A stretch of DNA of 64,000 bases from Janthinobacterium sp. 61 (GTDB lineage Bacteria; Pseudomonadota; Gammaproteobacteria; Burkholderiales; Burkholderiaceae_D): assembly GCF_002846335.1 (NCBI RefSeq), contig NZ_PJMQ01000001.1, positions 3,534,001 to 3,598,000 of the forward strand, written 5' to 3'. This document shows positions 52,831 to 62,990 of this stretch, in pieces (the first letter of the stretch is position 1; each line of letters opens with the position of its first letter). A program made the translations under genes and the position numbers. The notes under the pieces are model-generated. The model saw only the letters and a list, made by a program, of their open reading frames with translations, was not told where the DNA came from and made no database searches.

Positions 52831-55068
52831 TCAGGCGGCGACGCGGAAGCGCGACACCGAATTTTTCAGTTCCTGCGCCAGCATCGACAGTTTATGGATC
52901 GATTGCGCCGTTTGCTGCGTGCCATCCTGGGTCTGCTCCGTCACGCTCAGGATATGCTGGATATTCAAGGCTACGCCGCTGGCCGAACCGGCCTGCGTGC
53001 CCGTGGCGAACGAGATGCCCTGAATCAGTTCGGCCAGGTGTTTCGACACCTGGCTGATGTCGTTCAAGGCAGCGCCGGCCGCGTCGGACAGGTGTGCGCC
53101 CTCGACCACGCCCTGCGTGGATTTTTCCATCGCGCGGGTAGCATCCTGGGTATCGGCCTGGATGGTGCGCACCAGCGCGCCGATCTGCTTGGCGGCAGCT
53201 GCCGAGCGTTCTGCCAGGCGCTGCACCTCCTCGGCGACAACCGAGAAGCCGCGCCCCGCTTCGCCAGCCGATGCAGCCTGGATGGCGGCGTTCAGCGCCA
53301 GCACGTTGGTCTGTTCGGTGATGTCGGAAATGAGCTCGGTGATTTCGCCGATTTCCTGCGACGATTCGCCCAGGCGCTTGATGCGCTTGGAGGTATCCTG
53401 GATCTGCTCGCGGATTTCATGCATGCCCTTGATGGCATTTTCCACCGCCGTCGCCCCCTGCTGCGCTGCCGCCACCGACTGGCGTGCCACGTCGGCCGAG
53501 ACACTGGCCGACTTCGACACGTCGGTAATCGCATTGGCCATTTTGACCACGGTGGCGCTCACGCCCTGGATTTCGCGCGACTGCTGCTGCGAAGCGATCA
53601 ACAGCTTGCTGGAGATACTTTGCGCCTGCGTCGAGGCGCGGTTGACCTGTTCGGCCGTCGCCGTCACGCGCCCCACCAGGCCACGCAATTCCTCCACCGT
53701 GTAATTGACGGAATCGGCGATAGCGCCCGTGATGTCCTCCGACACGGTGGCCTGTACCGTCAGGTCGCCGTCGGCGACCTTCTGCAATTCGTTCATCAGG
53801 CGCAGGATGGCCGCCTGGTTCTGGTCATTCTTGGCCTTGGCCTGCTCTTCCTTTTCCTGCGACAGCAGGCGCAGGATTTCCGCTTCCTGACGCCGCCGCT
53901 CGGCGTCGCGCGTACGGTTGACGGAGTCCTGCAGCAGCACGCGGCCGATGCCGGCCGCCGCGATCAGGGTCAGCAATACGCCGCCAACCATCATCCAGAA
54001 GGCCATGCCCAGGGTTTCCTGGTTCACGTGGTACATCTGCTGCAGCAGGGTCAAACGCTGGCGCAGGTCTTCGTTCTCGTTGAAAATCAGCAGTTCGGCG
54101 CTCTTGGCCGAACTGAATTTATCCAGCCGGTCGAGTATCGACGAAACCAGCTTCTGGTAAGTGTCGAAACTGGCTTTCAGCGCCACCAGCCGGTCGCGCA
54201 GTTCGGCGTCGCGCGTGGGCGCCAATTGCAGCGACATGCTGCCGTTGAGCAAGCCTTCGACGGCGGTACGGAAATACGTCGTGTCGCGCCCCAGCGAAAA
54301 TGCCGTTTCCGAGCTGATGCTGCCCGACGACAGAAACTCGCTGGCACTGCGACTCATGCGCTGGCTCAGCATCATCAGGCGGCCGATGACGGCCAGGTCG
54401 CGCGCGTTGCCGCCGCGCTGCACCTTGAGCGCCGCTATTTCCTCGGTCTGCGCCAGCAGCGCCGGCGACAGTGCGTTCAATTGCTGCAAGGTCTTGTCGA
54501 ATTCACCCAGCTCCGTTTTCAGGCGCAAGATGGTGCTGGCCGCGCGGTCGCTGCTGGCCCACTTCTTGCGCGCGTCGGCCACCGCCGCCAGCAGGCCGGA
54601 ACGCGACTCGCCGATATCGCGGCCGTGATACGTCCCGCCGCGCAGCATCAGGCGGAAATCCTGGTTCAGCTCATTGCGGCTTTCCTCGAGCTGGCGGAAG
54701 GCTTCCGGATTACCCTGCACGGCATTCGGCGCAGCCTTGCCGATGCGCTGCGAATGCATTAACGCGTCGCTGGCCAGCTGCGTCTGCGCCGAGGCGATAT
54801 TGCCGCTGCGCGTATTGAGGCCGACGAACAGCAGGCTGGCGGCCAGACTCAGGGCCATCACCGTCGACAGGATGCTCAATTGCCTTTGCAGCGGCAAATG
54901 GCCGATCAGCGGCAGCTTCAAGTCGCTGACCGGTGCCTTGGCCAGCGACTTGCGCCGTCCCAGCGCGTCGCGCAAGCGCAGCGGCAGGTCGGCCGCCGCG
55001 GTCGGCCCGTCAGCAACGTGGTCCGTCTCGGGCATGCCGGTAGTCAGGATAGGAGAATTGGCGCCCAT
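52831..55068 (-). CDS. pilJ: Methyl-accepting chemotaxis protein PilJ
   Basis: This 745-residue chemoreceptor has TM1 at about 62-85, a periplasmic region of about 250 residues with PilJ-type helical repeats ([11 protein letters not shown]...), TM2 at about 345-370, a HAMP-like linker and a cytoplasmic signalling hairpin. Its tip is [23 protein letters not shown]. It senses surface or pilin-related cues and controls ChpA. Its ATG overlaps the pilI stop by one base (TGATG). Confidence 0.94.
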   Translation of the reverse strand: MGANSPILTTGMPETDHVADGPTAAADLPLRLRDALGRRKSLAKAPVSDLKLPLIGHLPLQRQLSILSTVMALSLAASLLFVGLNTRSGNIASAQTQLASDALMHSQRIGKAAPNAVQGNPEAFRQLEESRNELNQDFRLMLRGGTYHGRDIGESRSGLLAAVADARKKWASSDRAASTILRLKTELGEFDKTLQQLNALSPALLAQTEEIAALKVQRGGNARDLAVIGRLMMLSQRMSRSASEFLSSGSISSETAFSLGRDTTYFRTAVEGLLNGSMSLQLAPTRDAELRDRLVALKASFDTYQKLVSSILDRLDKFSSAKSAELLIFNENEDLRQRLTLLQQMYHVNQETLGMAFWMMVGGVLLTLIAAAGIGRVLLQDSVNRTRDAERRRQEAEILRLLSQEKEEQAKAKNDQNQAAILRLMNELQKVADGDLTVQATVSEDITGAIADSVNYTVEELRGLVGRVTATAEQVNRASTQAQSISSKLLIASQQQSREIQGVSATVVKMANAITDVSKSASVSADVARQSVAAAQQGATAVENAIKGMHEIREQIQDTSKRIKRLGESSQEIGEITELISDITEQTNVLALNAAIQAASAGEAGRGFSVVAEEVQRLAERSAAAAKQIGALVRTIQADTQDATRAMEKSTQGVVEGAHLSDAAGAALNDISQVSKHLAELIQGISFATGTQAGSASGVALNIQHILSVTEQTQDGTQQTAQSIHKLSMLAQELKNSVSRFRVAA

Positions 55069-55706
55069 CAGCGTATGTCCTCGTGGTCGGCGAATCCGCC
55101 AAAACCGGCATCAAGGAAGCGTTCCGATTGCGCCAGCTGCGCCAGGTCCAGGCGCAGCCACTGCTGCCCTGCGCTGTCGCACAGCGTCTGCGCCGCCCAG
55201 GAAGGCACCTCGCGAGGCGCCTCCGGCATGGGCATGGATTGCATCGTGCGCAGCTGGCGCAAGCCCAGCACGCGCTCGACCAGCAGTGCGCAATTGAGGC
55301 CCAGGCGGGGAGAAAACGTGATGATGCGGCAGTGGCTGCCGGGCGCGCAGGCCGGTTCGCCCATGTAGCGGGCCAGGTCGACAACCCCCGTCAGGCGTCC
55401 GCGCATGGCCGCCAAGCCCAAATACCAGTCCTGCGCCAGCGGCACGCCCTGGATCTGCACCCCGGCGGCAATGACGATTTCACCGAGCTGCGTCAGATCG
55501 AGCAGGCACGGCCGGCCACCGAGCATCACGCCCAGTTCCTTGCGCGCTGCCAGCGCGCCGCTGCGCGCGGCCTGTATCCGCTCGATCAATTGCAGCTGAT
55601 ACTGGCGCAAGCGCCCCTGCCGCGCCCCCATATCGAAAGATGACATGGCGGCAGCGGCAGGCGGGAAGGCCGCTGTGGACACGCCGTGACCTGGCATCGT
55701 TTGCAT
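55068..55706 (-). CDS. pilI: CheW-like coupling protein PilI
   Basis: This 212-residue CheW-domain protein has a core ([57 protein letters not shown]) that matches the PilI coupling adapter between PilJ and ChpA. An N-terminal extension of about 40 residues precedes the domain. It starts three bases after the pilH stop and overlaps pilJ by one base. Confidence 0.92.
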   Translation of the reverse strand: MQTMPGHGVSTAAFPPAAAAMSSFDMGARQGRLRQYQLQLIERIQAARSGALAARKELGVMLGGRPCLLDLTQLGEIVIAAGVQIQGVPLAQDWYLGLAAMRGRLTGVVDLARYMGEPACAPGSHCRIITFSPRLGLNCALLVERVLGLRQLRTMQSMPMPEAPREVPSWAAQTLCDSAGQQWLRLDLAQLAQSERFLDAGFGGFADHEDIR

Positions 55707-55708
55707 TC

Positions 55709-56074
55709 TCAGGAAATCGCGGCAATCTTGGCCAGCAGCTCGGCTTCGACCACCGGCTTGACCAGGTAATCGCGCGCGCCCTGGCGCAAGCCCCAGATAC
55801 GGTCCGTTTCCTGGCTCTTGCTGGAACAGATAATCACCGGCACGTCCTGCAGTTCGGGATCGCGCGCAATCGCGCGCGTGATCTGGAAGCCATTCGCACC
55901 GGGCATCACCACGTCCATCAGGATCAGGTCGGGCCTGGCCTGCTTCAGTTGCGCCAACGCGTCGGCACCGTCCTGCGCCGTGACGACGGCATAACCGGCA
56001 CGCACCAGCATCTCGCTCAGGTAATAGCGTTCTGTCGGCGAGTCATCGACGATCAGAATTGTGTGTATGGCCAT
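55709..56074 (-). CDS. pilH: Twitching-motility response regulator PilH
   Basis: This 121-residue single-domain receiver has the acidic pocket ILIVDDSPTERYYL, phospho-acceptor Asp in LILMDVVMPG and Lys in YLVKPV. The PTERYYL segment after the first Asp pair is typical of PilH. In the Pil-Chp system PilH acts with PilG downstream of ChpA. ATG 56074 is preceded by AAGGAAG. Confidence 0.92.
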   Translation of the reverse strand: MAIHTILIVDDSPTERYYLSEMLVRAGYAVVTAQDGADALAQLKQARPDLILMDVVMPGANGFQITRAIARDPELQDVPVIICSSKSQETDRIWGLRQGARDYLVKPVVEAELLAKIAAIS

Positions 56075-56109
56075 CTGCTTCCTTGCTGCGTTGTCAATCA
56101 ATAAACCAC

Positions 56110-56532
56110 TTACTCAAATTGCCTGGCCAGGTGCAGCCGCACGGCTTCCAGCAGCGCCTCGCGCGCCAGCGGCTTGACCAAGCAGGCGCTGGCGCCTGCC
56201 ATGGCACCGCGCGCGCGGTCAAACAAGCCCTCCTTCGACGACAGCATCAGCACCGGCGTGGCATGAAAGGCCGCACTGGCCTTGATCAGCGCACACGTGC
56301 GGTAGCCGTCCAGGCGAGGCATCACAATGTCGCACACGATCAGCGCCGGCTGGCAGTCGGCGATCTTGGCCAAGGCCTCGAAGCCGTTTTCCGCCACCAC
56401 CACGCGATAACCTGCCTCGCGCAAGACCTTTTCGGCCGCGCTGCGGCTGGTGGCGCTGTCGTCGATGACCAGTATCGTGGCGCTGGCGCACACGGCATCG
56501 GACGGTGCCTCTGGCAGAATTGGACGCGACAT
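56110..56532 (-). CDS. pilG: Twitching-motility response regulator PilG
   Basis: This 140-residue receiver has ILVIDDSATSRSAAEK, Asp in LIVCDIVMPRLDGYRT and Lys in CLVKPLAREALLEA. It is the first gene of the pilG-H-I-J-chpA unit. ATG 56532 was chosen because it begins the normal N terminus; an in-frame ATG lies 11 codons upstream. In Pseudomonas PilG stimulates pilus extension and cAMP synthesis via FimL/FimV. Confidence 0.9.
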   Translation of the reverse strand: MSRPILPEAPSDAVCASATILVIDDSATSRSAAEKVLREAGYRVVVAENGFEALAKIADCQPALIVCDIVMPRLDGYRTCALIKASAAFHATPVLMLSSKEGLFDRARGAMAGASACLVKPLAREALLEAVRLHLARQFE

Positions 56533-56617
56533 GTAATTATTCGACAATCTTTCATACCATAGCACAGGCTGCCGCGATACCAGCGTGCGGCAGCACCATC
56601 CCAGGGTTCTGGATTAG

Positions 56618-56809
56618 TTAAAGCGCCACCATCTCGAAATCATCCTTGCGCGCACCGCATTCAGGACAGGTCCAGTTCATCGGAACATCGGCCCAACGCG
56701 TGCCGGGAGCGATGTCTTCGTCGGGCAGGCCGGCCGCTTCATCATAAACCCAGCCGCAAATAAGACACATCCACGTTTGGAATTGCTGCGTTGTTTCGTT
56801 GCTACTCAC
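56618..56809 (-). CDS. rubA: Rubredoxin
   Basis: This 63-residue iron protein has the two cysteine pairs MCLICGWVYDE and WTCPECGARKDDF that bind one Fe(Cys)4. It transfers single electrons in the cytoplasm. The start is GTG 56809, with GAAGGG about 7 bases upstream; TTG 56830 in the same frame is weaker. It is divergent from thiD, with 57 bases between them. Confidence 0.9.
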   Translation of the reverse strand: MSSNETTQQFQTWMCLICGWVYDEAAGLPDEDIAPGTRWADVPMNWTCPECGARKDDFEMVAL

Positions 56810-56866
56810 GTTCTGCCACCCTTCAATCAAGTAAAATGCTGAATTAGGTATCTTAATCTACCCGCC

Positions 56867-57724
56867 GTGCAAAACCAAACTTCTCCCCTCATATTAAGCT
56901 TCGGCGTGTCCGATCCGGTCGGCGCGATCGGTATCCAGGCCGACCTGGCCACGTTTTCAGCCTTCGGCTGCCATGGCCTGTCGGTCACCACGGGCCTGTT
57001 GATCAGCGATACCGCGCGCGTGGAAGACGTGCAAGCGGTCGACCCGGACTGGGTTTCCGACCAGGCGCGCGTGCTGCTGGAAGACATGTCCGTCTCGGCC
57101 ATCAAGATCGGCGCCCTGGGCAGCGTGGAAAACGTCACGGCCATCGCCGAAATCGTCTCCGACTATCCGAACGTGCCGCTGATCCTCGATCCCTTCATTT
57201 CGGCGCTGCCGGAACAGGGCATGGACGACGAAGACATCCTCACCGCCGTGCGCCAGCTATTGATCCCGCAAACGACTTTGCTGGTGCTCTCGCCGGTGGA
57301 ACTGGAGCGCCTGGCAGAAACCTGGCGCGACGCCGACCCGGACGACACCCTGCAAAACGATGTCGATTACCTGGTAGCTCTGGGCTGCGAGTACGTGCTC
57401 GTCACCGGCATGCCGGCCGACGCCAGCAAATCCGGCACGGCCGAAGGCAAGTTGCGCGCCAATACCCTGTTCGGCGAGGACGGCGTGGTGCGTCACGACG
57501 AATGGCAGCACCTGCCGGGCATCTTCAACGGTGCCGGCAGCACCCTGTCGGCGGCGGCCACCGCCCTGCTGGCCCTGGCTGAAAACGAAGACGATGTGCC
57601 GCAGGTGGTCGTGGCGGCGCAGGAATTTACCACCGGCGCGCTGGCCCACGCGCAGCGCCACGGCATGGGCAAGCTGGTGCCAAACCGGCAGTTCCAGCAG
57701 CAGCGCCAGCGCGGCGTCCAATAA
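56867..57724 (+). CDS. thiD: Divergent hydroxymethylpyrimidine kinase-like protein (ThiD family)
   Basis: This 285-residue ribokinase-fold protein has a GTG start (56867). The N-terminal motif reads [20 protein letters not shown] where active ThiD has AGSDPSGGAGIQADLKT, and the distal anion-hole motif reads GAGSTLSAA where ThiD has GTGCTLSAA. So a glycine of the first loop and the active-site Cys are changed. The C terminus has a 15-residue Gln/Arg-rich tail. HMP/HMP-P kinase activity is by family only and the substitutions leave it open. It precedes hemL on the same strand and is divergent from rubA. Confidence 0.78.
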   Translation: MQNQTSPLILSFGVSDPVGAIGIQADLATFSAFGCHGLSVTTGLLISDTARVEDVQAVDPDWVSDQARVLLEDMSVSAIKIGALGSVENVTAIAEIVSDYPNVPLILDPFISALPEQGMDDEDILTAVRQLLIPQTTLLVLSPVELERLAETWRDADPDDTLQNDVDYLVALGCEYVLVTGMPADASKSGTAEGKLRANTLFGEDGVVRHDEWQHLPGIFNGAGSTLSAAATALLALAENEDDVPQVVVAAQEFTTGALAHAQRHGMGKLVPNRQFQQQRQRGVQ

Positions 57725-57774
57725 GCACAGACCAGACGACACAGACAACGATCCACTTTCAAGGCACGATTATC

Positions 57775-59064
57775 ATGACGACGACTTCACAGAACGACAT
57801 CCTGTTTGCCCGCGCACAAAAAACCACGCCAGGTGGTGTCAATTCGCCCGTGCGCGCCTTCCGCTCCGTCGGTGGCACGCCGCGCTTCATCACGCGCGCC
57901 GAAGGCCCGTACTTCTGGGATGCGGACGGCAAGCGCTATATCGATTACATCGGTTCGTGGGGCCCGGCCATCGTCGGCCACGCCCATCCGGAAGTGGTGA
58001 AAGCGGTGCAGGATGCGGCCGCGCTGGGCCTGTCGTTCGGCGCGCCGACCGAAGGCGAAGTGCTGATGGCCGAGGAAATCACGCGCCTGGTACCGTCGAT
58101 CGAGCAAGTACGACTGGTCTCGTCGGGCACGGAAGCGACCATGAGCGCCCTGCGCCTGGCGCGTGGCGCCACGGGGCGTGACAAGATCGTCAAGTTCGAA
58201 GGCTGCTACCACGGCCACGCCGACTCACTGCTGGTGAAGGCAGGCAGCGGCCTGCTCACCTTCGGCAACCCGACCTCGGCCGGCGTGCCGGAAGATTTTG
58301 TGAAGCACACCCTGGTACTTGACTATAACAACGTGGAACAGCTGAAGGACGCCTTCGACAGTTTCGGCGCGGAGATCGCCTGCGTGATCGTCGAGCCCGT
58401 GGCCGGCAACATGAACCTGGTGAAAGCCACGCCGCAATTCCTGCAGGCGATGCGCGATCTGTGCACGCAGCACGGTGCTCTGCTCATTTTCGATGAAGTC
58501 ATGTGCGGCTTGCGCGTGGCCCTGGGCGGCGCGCAGGCGCTGTACGGCATCAAGCCCGACCTCACCGCGCTGGGCAAGGTCATCGGCGGCGGCATGCCGG
58601 TGGCGGCCTTCGGCGGCAGCGCGGCGCTGATGCACCACATGGCGCCCCTGGGCGCCGTCTACCAGGCCGGCACCCTGTCGGGCAACCCGGTCGCCGTGGC
58701 GGCCGGCATGGCCACCTTGAAACTGATCCAGCAGCCTGGCTTCTACGAGCAGCTGGGCGCCACGGCCAAGCGCCTGGCCGAAGGCCTGACCGCCGCAGCC
58801 AAAGAGGCGGGCGTGGTCTTCTGCGCCGACTACATCGGCGGCATGTTCGGCATTTATTTCAGCGCCACGCCACCGAGCAGCTACGCGGAAATGATGGCGG
58901 GCGACCGCAGCAAGTTCAACGCCTTCTTCCACGCCATGCTGGACGAAGGCGTGTACTTCGCGCCCGCTGCCTTCGAGGCAGGCTTCGTCTCGGCGCAGCA
59001 CGATGATGCCGTCATCGACGCCACCATCGCTGCCGCGCGCAAAGTGTTTGCCAAACTAGCGTAA
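57775..59064 (+). CDS. hemL: Glutamate-1-semialdehyde 2,1-aminomutase
   Basis: This 429-residue PLP enzyme makes 5-aminolevulinate in the C5 haem pathway. The PLP lysine is in [18 protein letters not shown] (about residue 267), and the N-terminal [11 protein letters not shown] and [16 protein letters not shown] motifs identify HemL rather than other class III aminotransferases. It follows thiD after 50 bases. Its stop lies in the left end of the repeat element at 59062-59192. Confidence 0.96.
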   Translation: MTTTSQNDILFARAQKTTPGGVNSPVRAFRSVGGTPRFITRAEGPYFWDADGKRYIDYIGSWGPAIVGHAHPEVVKAVQDAAALGLSFGAPTEGEVLMAEEITRLVPSIEQVRLVSSGTEATMSALRLARGATGRDKIVKFEGCYHGHADSLLVKAGSGLLTFGNPTSAGVPEDFVKHTLVLDYNNVEQLKDAFDSFGAEIACVIVEPVAGNMNLVKATPQFLQAMRDLCTQHGALLIFDEVMCGLRVALGGAQALYGIKPDLTALGKVIGGGMPVAAFGGSAALMHHMAPLGAVYQAGTLSGNPVAVAAGMATLKLIQQPGFYEQLGATAKRLAEGLTAAAKEAGVVFCADYIGGMFGIYFSATPPSSYAEMMAGDRSKFNAFFHAMLDEGVYFAPAAFEAGFVSAQHDDAVIDATIAAARKVFAKLA

Positions 59065-59192
59065 GGTACACACCTGACAAAACCTACTGCGCGTCGCGCT
59101 TTGCGGCCGGCGATGCTCACCGTACTAGAGTACGGTTGCGCTTCTCGGCCACAAATCACTGCCGCTCGCTACGGTTTTGTCAGGTGTCGTTA
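59062..59192. repeat. 130-bp inverted-repeat element between convergent hemL and HAD gene
   Basis: Perfect 15-base terminal arms ACACCTGACAAAACC (59070-59084) and its complement GGTTTTGTCAGGTGT (59173-59187) flank an imperfect inner palindrome centred on ACCGTAC-taga-GTACGGT (59119-59136). GTAA outside the left arm and TTAC outside the right arm contain the stop codons of both neighbours (TAA 59062-59064; TAA 59192-59190 on minus). No T tracts are present, so it is not a simple terminator. Confidence 0.8.
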
Positions 59193-59906
59193 CACTGTAG
59201 CGCTTTGTAGCACCGCCGCCACCAGCGCCGGCAGGCTGGCCATGTCGTTGAACACGACGTGCGCGCCGGCCGCCTTCAGGCGCGCTTCCTGGCCGGCGGC
59301 GATATGCCCGCCGCCGATGAATCCCAATACCGTCATGCCCGCCGCCACGGCGGCCGTCACGCCCGTGACGCTGTCTTCCAGCACCAGGCACTGGCCTGGC
59401 CGCACGCCAAACGCGGCAGCCGCCGCCAGGTAGACGCCCGGGTGCGGCTTGGCGTGGCCCACCAGGTCAGGCGTAAAGACGCGTTGATCGAACAGCGGCG
59501 CCATGCTAGTGCGCTCGAGCGCCGACAGCACGCGTGCGCTGACGCTGTTCGAGGCCACGGCCTTGGGCAGGGGAATGGCGGCCAGCGCCTGCGCCACGCC
59601 GGGCACGGCGCGCAATTGCGCGTCGCAGGCCGCATCGACGGCGTTGCCGATAGCCATGATTTCGTCGGCCGGCAATTGTGGCAAGCCCAGTTCCTTGTAA
59701 ATATCCTGCATCAGCGGCACCAGGCGCTGGCCCAGGCGCGGCTCGATCAAGCCTTGCAGGGTAACACCCTCGGGAAGGTTCGGCAGGCGCGGCGCCAGCA
59801 ATTCCAGCAGCGCTTGCAGGGCCACGGCTTCGCTGTCGATCAGCACGCCATCGCAGTCGCTGATCAGATGGGTGAAACGCGGTGGGGTAGTGGCGGTATC
59901 AGGCAT
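59190..59906 (-). CDS. HAD-superfamily phosphatase (phosphoglycolate phosphatase-like)
   Basis: This 238-residue haloacid dehalogenase-like hydrolase has nucleophile motif ISDCDGVLIDSE, motif II ASNS and motif III/IV VGHAKPHPGVYLAAAAAFG ... CLVLEDSVTGVTAAVAAGM. This is the beta-phosphoglucomutase/GS1-like subclass (cap C1); YieH/YniC-type sugar-phosphate phosphatases are the nearest by pattern. ATG 59906 is preceded by GGAGAG; the frame reaches back to 59966. The stop lies in the right end of the repeat element. Confidence 0.85.
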   Translation of the reverse strand: MPDTATTPPRFTHLISDCDGVLIDSEAVALQALLELLAPRLPNLPEGVTLQGLIEPRLGQRLVPLMQDIYKELGLPQLPADEIMAIGNAVDAACDAQLRAVPGVAQALAAIPLPKAVASNSVSARVLSALERTSMAPLFDQRVFTPDLVGHAKPHPGVYLAAAAAFGVRPGQCLVLEDSVTGVTAAVAAGMTVLGFIGGGHIAAGQEARLKAAGAHVVFNDMASLPALVAAVLQSATV

Positions 59907-60216
59907 GGACTCTCCAGAAAGCAACGGTGACGGGAAATGCGGCGGCCGGCCGGCCAAGGCTGGCATCGCACGATCATAGGTGGAACAGGCGGACGCTACT
60001 ACGCAGAAAACGTCTCAATGACGATACTTTTCTGCAAAAAGCAGACTACGGGGGGAAGAATCGGGCGCCAGGCAAGCGCTGACGGAAAAATACCAATTCA
60101 ATACCACGCAATACCAATGATTATCGCTGATTTTTGAATTTGCTGCGTTCGCCTTGGAATCCGGGACGCAGCCCGGTGGCGTATCCGGAACGCGGACGCG
60201 TCCCGGCGAAGAATGC
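59907..60216. other. Intergenic region between the HAD gene and corA
   Basis: No gene was recognised in these 310 bases. It holds the leader of the HAD gene, an AT-rich middle and, next to the corA stop, the hairpin described at 60161-60206. Confidence 0.45.
60161..60206 (-). terminator. Possible terminator hairpin after corA
   Basis: Arms CCGGGACGC (60161-60169) and GCGTCCCGG (60198-60206) with a 28-base loop that itself can pair partly. It lies 11 bases beyond the corA stop on the minus strand. There is no T tract, so termination is uncertain. Confidence 0.4.
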
Positions 60217-61182
60217 TTATTTCAGCCAGCCGCGATGGCGGAAGTACAGGAAGGGCGCGATGGCGCTGGTGATCATCAGGCCCCAGGCCCACGGATAGCC
60301 AAACGACCATTCCAGTTCCGGCATCAGCTTGAAGTTCATGCCGTACACGCTGGCGATCAGGGTAGGCGGCAGGAAAGCCACGCTGGCCACCGAGAAGATC
60401 TTGATGATCTTGTTCTGGTTGATGTTGATGAAACCGACGGTGGCATCCATCAGGAAGTTGATCTTGTCAAACAGGAACGAGGTATGGCCATCGAGCGATT
60501 CGATGTCGCGCAAAATCTGCCGCGCTTCCTCGAACTGCTCGGAATTGAGCAAGCGGCCGCGCATCAGGAAACTCACGGCGCGGCGCGTATCCATCATGTT
60601 GCGGCGGATACGGCCATTCAAATCTTCCTCGTGGGCAATGGCATTCAGCGCTTCGGCTGCGTGGGCATCGGTAAATTCCTTTTGCAGCACGCGCGTGCTG
60701 ACTTCTTCCAGGTTCTGGTAGATGCCTTCGAGCACGTCGGCCGAATATTCGGCATCGGTGGCGTACAGGTCGAGCAGCACGTCCATGTAGTCGGCAATCG
60801 AGCCTGGCCGCGAGCGGGCGCGCATGCGCACCAGGCGGAACACGGGCAAGTCGTCCGTATGCATGGAAAACAGGATCTTGCGGGCAAGAATGAAGGCTAC
60901 CGTGATGACGCGCGAGGGGCCATCGTCCTCTTCGCGCAAGAAGTCCGTGCGCAGGTGCAAATCGCCGTTTTCCGCTTCGTAATAGCGCGCCGACGCTTCA
61001 ATATCCTTGACTTCGTCTTCGCCCGGCAGGGTAACGTTGTAAATGGCCTTGACCCAGCCCCGTTCATCGTCGGTGGGATCGGTCAGGTCGACCCACACCG
61101 GTTCGGCATTTTCGAGGTCTGCGCGGCTGTCGATCGGCACCTGGTTGAGCCGGCCATTCTGTAATACAAAGACATTGATCAT
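60217..61182 (-). CDS. corA: Magnesium/cobalt transporter CorA
   Basis: This 321-residue protein has a large cytoplasmic domain and two C-terminal membrane helices. The first ends with the pore signature YGMNF (about residue 280), followed by the MPELEWSFGYPWAW loop. It forms pentameric Mg2+ channels. The leader region upstream (61183-61404) contains a perfect short palindrome near the start. It ends with a FRHRGWLK tail. Confidence 0.94.
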   Translation of the reverse strand: MINVFVLQNGRLNQVPIDSRADLENAEPVWVDLTDPTDDERGWVKAIYNVTLPGEDEVKDIEASARYYEAENGDLHLRTDFLREEDDGPSRVITVAFILARKILFSMHTDDLPVFRLVRMRARSRPGSIADYMDVLLDLYATDAEYSADVLEGIYQNLEEVSTRVLQKEFTDAHAAEALNAIAHEEDLNGRIRRNMMDTRRAVSFLMRGRLLNSEQFEEARQILRDIESLDGHTSFLFDKINFLMDATVGFININQNKIIKIFSVASVAFLPPTLIASVYGMNFKLMPELEWSFGYPWAWGLMITSAIAPFLYFRHRGWLK

Positions 61183-61222
61183 GCGCGCTCTCAGCCGGAT
61201 GTTGGGTTATCGTGATGTGCTG

Positions 61223-61236
61223 GCGCTTGCGCCAAA
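61223..61236 (-). promoter_or_regulatory. Perfect palindrome in the corA leader
   Basis: TGGCGC-TT-GCGCCA lies 41-54 bases upstream of the corA ATG, so it forms a hairpin in the leader transcript or an operator. A second hairpin (CTTTTT-cacgg-AAAAAG, 61295-61311) lies farther upstream. No Mg2+ riboswitch class was recognised. Confidence 0.4.
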
Positions 61237-61404
61237 AATGAAAACAGCGCAAGTGTACCCGCAAAGGCCTTTTCACGACCACCCCCCGGCACCGCTTTTT
61301 CACGGAAAAAGTGCGGCGTTGCACCAAGCGAGCCGATTAAGATGCTGTGGCGCAATAATGCAGATTAAGCATTCTTAATTTTATGAAAAGAAAGCCAGCG
61401 GCCA

Positions 61405-62136
61405 TCAAGGCAATTCAGCCGCCCCCATGCGGCGCAGGATGACACCCGTGCGCCGGTTCAGGTAGCCAGTATCGCGGTGGCGGTCGTAAAAGCGGGGATT
61501 CGGCAGCATCACGGCCAGTTTCGCCGCCTGCGCCGCGCTCAGGCCCGCCGCGCTGACGTGATAATAGTGGCGCGCGGCCGCTTCGGCGCCGAAGATGCCC
61601 GTGCCGAATTCCACCACGTTCAAATAAATTTCAAAGATGCGCTGCTTATCCATCAGGCTTTCCAGCATGTAGGTGATGATCAGTTCCTGGCCCTTGCGCA
61701 CATAGCTGCGCGAACCGGACAGGAACAGATTCTTTGCCAGTTGCTGCGTGATGGTGGAGCCGCCCGCCACGACCTTCTGCTTTTTATTATTTTTTTCGTA
61801 CGCCTTTTGCAAGGCTTCCCAGTCCACCCCTTCATGCTCGGAAAAATTCGCATCTTCCGAGGCGATGATGGCCCGTTTTAAATTGTTCGAGATGCGGTTG
61901 TACGGCACCCACGTTTGCTGGATGGTGGCATTGGGATTCTTGTCCTGCAAGGCAGACAACTGTTCGCGCATGAAGGCCGTGCTGGACGGGTTGTGGTCGA
62001 CCCACCACCAGATTTGCAGGAAGAAATACAGTTGCACGACGATAAAGGCCAGCACGGGCACGATAAACAGCCACTTGATCCAGCCATAGCGGCTGCCGCG
62101 ACCAGCTTTGGGCGCGCCTTTCTTGCCGCCGCTCAC
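61405..62136 (-). CDS. mtgA: Monofunctional peptidoglycan transglycosylase
   Basis: This 243-residue GT51 enzyme polymerises lipid II to glycan strands. It has a single N-terminal TM helix ([19 protein letters not shown]), the catalytic Glu in [17 protein letters not shown], and [16 protein letters not shown] and [10 protein letters not shown] motifs. The start GTG 62136 overlaps the aroE stop as GTGA, which gives the usual N terminus; the frame reaches back to 62193 inside aroE. Confidence 0.92.
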   Translation of the reverse strand: MSGGKKGAPKAGRGSRYGWIKWLFIVPVLAFIVVQLYFFLQIWWWVDHNPSSTAFMREQLSALQDKNPNATIQQTWVPYNRISNNLKRAIIASEDANFSEHEGVDWEALQKAYEKNNKKQKVVAGGSTITQQLAKNLFLSGSRSYVRKGQELIITYMLESLMDKQRIFEIYLNVVEFGTGIFGAEAAARHYYHVSAAGLSAAQAAKLAVMLPNPRFYDRHRDTGYLNRRTGVILRRMGAAELP

Positions 62137-62990
62137 GAACTGCCCCGCATGTGCGCCAGCAAGTCCTGCGTCTGCGGCCGCACGCCGCGCCATACGTAAA
62201 ACGCTTCCGCCGCCTGCTCCACCAGCATGCCCAAGCCGTCGCGCACCTGCGCGCCATGCTGGGCGGCAAAGTCCATGAAGACGGTGGGCTGGGCGCCATA
62301 CATCATGTCCAGCGCCAGCGTGTGGCTGCCGAAGACACTTGCGGGCACGGGCGGTAAATCGCCCGCCAGGCTGGCCGAGGTGGCATTGATGACGATATCG
62401 AAGACGCCTTCGGGCTGCGTGTAGCCGCAGGCATGCAGTTGACCGGGATGACTGAGCGCATCGGCAAACTGGGCCACCAGCGCCTCGGCCGTGGCCACGG
62501 TGCGGTTGGCAATAAGAATTTCCTTCGGCCCCTGTTCCAGCAAGGGCAGCACCACGCCGCGCGCCGCACCGCCCGCGCCCAGCAGCAGGACGCGTTTGCC
62601 GGCGATGTCCACGCCCGCGTTGCGCACGATGTCCGCCACCAGGCCCGCGCCGTCGGTATTGTCACCAAGAATGGCGTCGCCATCGAAACGCAAGGTATTG
62701 ACGGCGCCGGCCGCTTGCGCGCGCGGCGTCAGGACAGTGGCCAGCGCACACGCATCGAGCTTGAATGGCACCGTGACATTCGCGCCCTTGCCCCCTTCGG
62801 CGGCGAAACTGCGGGCCGCCAGAGCAAAGCCGTCCAGCGGCGCCAGCCGGCGTTCATAGACCATGGCTTGTCCGGTTTGCAGGGCAAACGCGGCGTGGAT
62901 CAAGGGAGACTTGCTGTGGGCGATGGGATTACCAAAGACGCAATATTGATCAGAATGTACTTCGCTTGTATTTAGTTCGTGTGTACTCAA
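62133..62990 (-). CDS. aroE: Shikimate dehydrogenase
   Basis: This 285-residue NADP-dependent dehydrogenase of the shikimate pathway has the substrate site [15 protein letters not shown] and the Rossmann loop GAGGAARGV, plus NATSAS and the C-terminal [16 protein letters not shown]. The start is TTG 62990 overlapping the preceding gene's stop as TTGA; no ATG exists before the conserved region. It is translationally coupled on both sides. Confidence 0.92.
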   Translation of the reverse strand: MSTHELNTSEVHSDQYCVFGNPIAHSKSPLIHAAFALQTGQAMVYERRLAPLDGFALAARSFAAEGGKGANVTVPFKLDACALATVLTPRAQAAGAVNTLRFDGDAILGDNTDGAGLVADIVRNAGVDIAGKRVLLLGAGGAARGVVLPLLEQGPKEILIANRTVATAEALVAQFADALSHPGQLHACGYTQPEGVFDIVINATSASLAGDLPPVPASVFGSHTLALDMMYGAQPTVFMDFAAQHGAQVRDGLGMLVEQAAEAFYVWRGVRPQTQDLLAHMRGSS

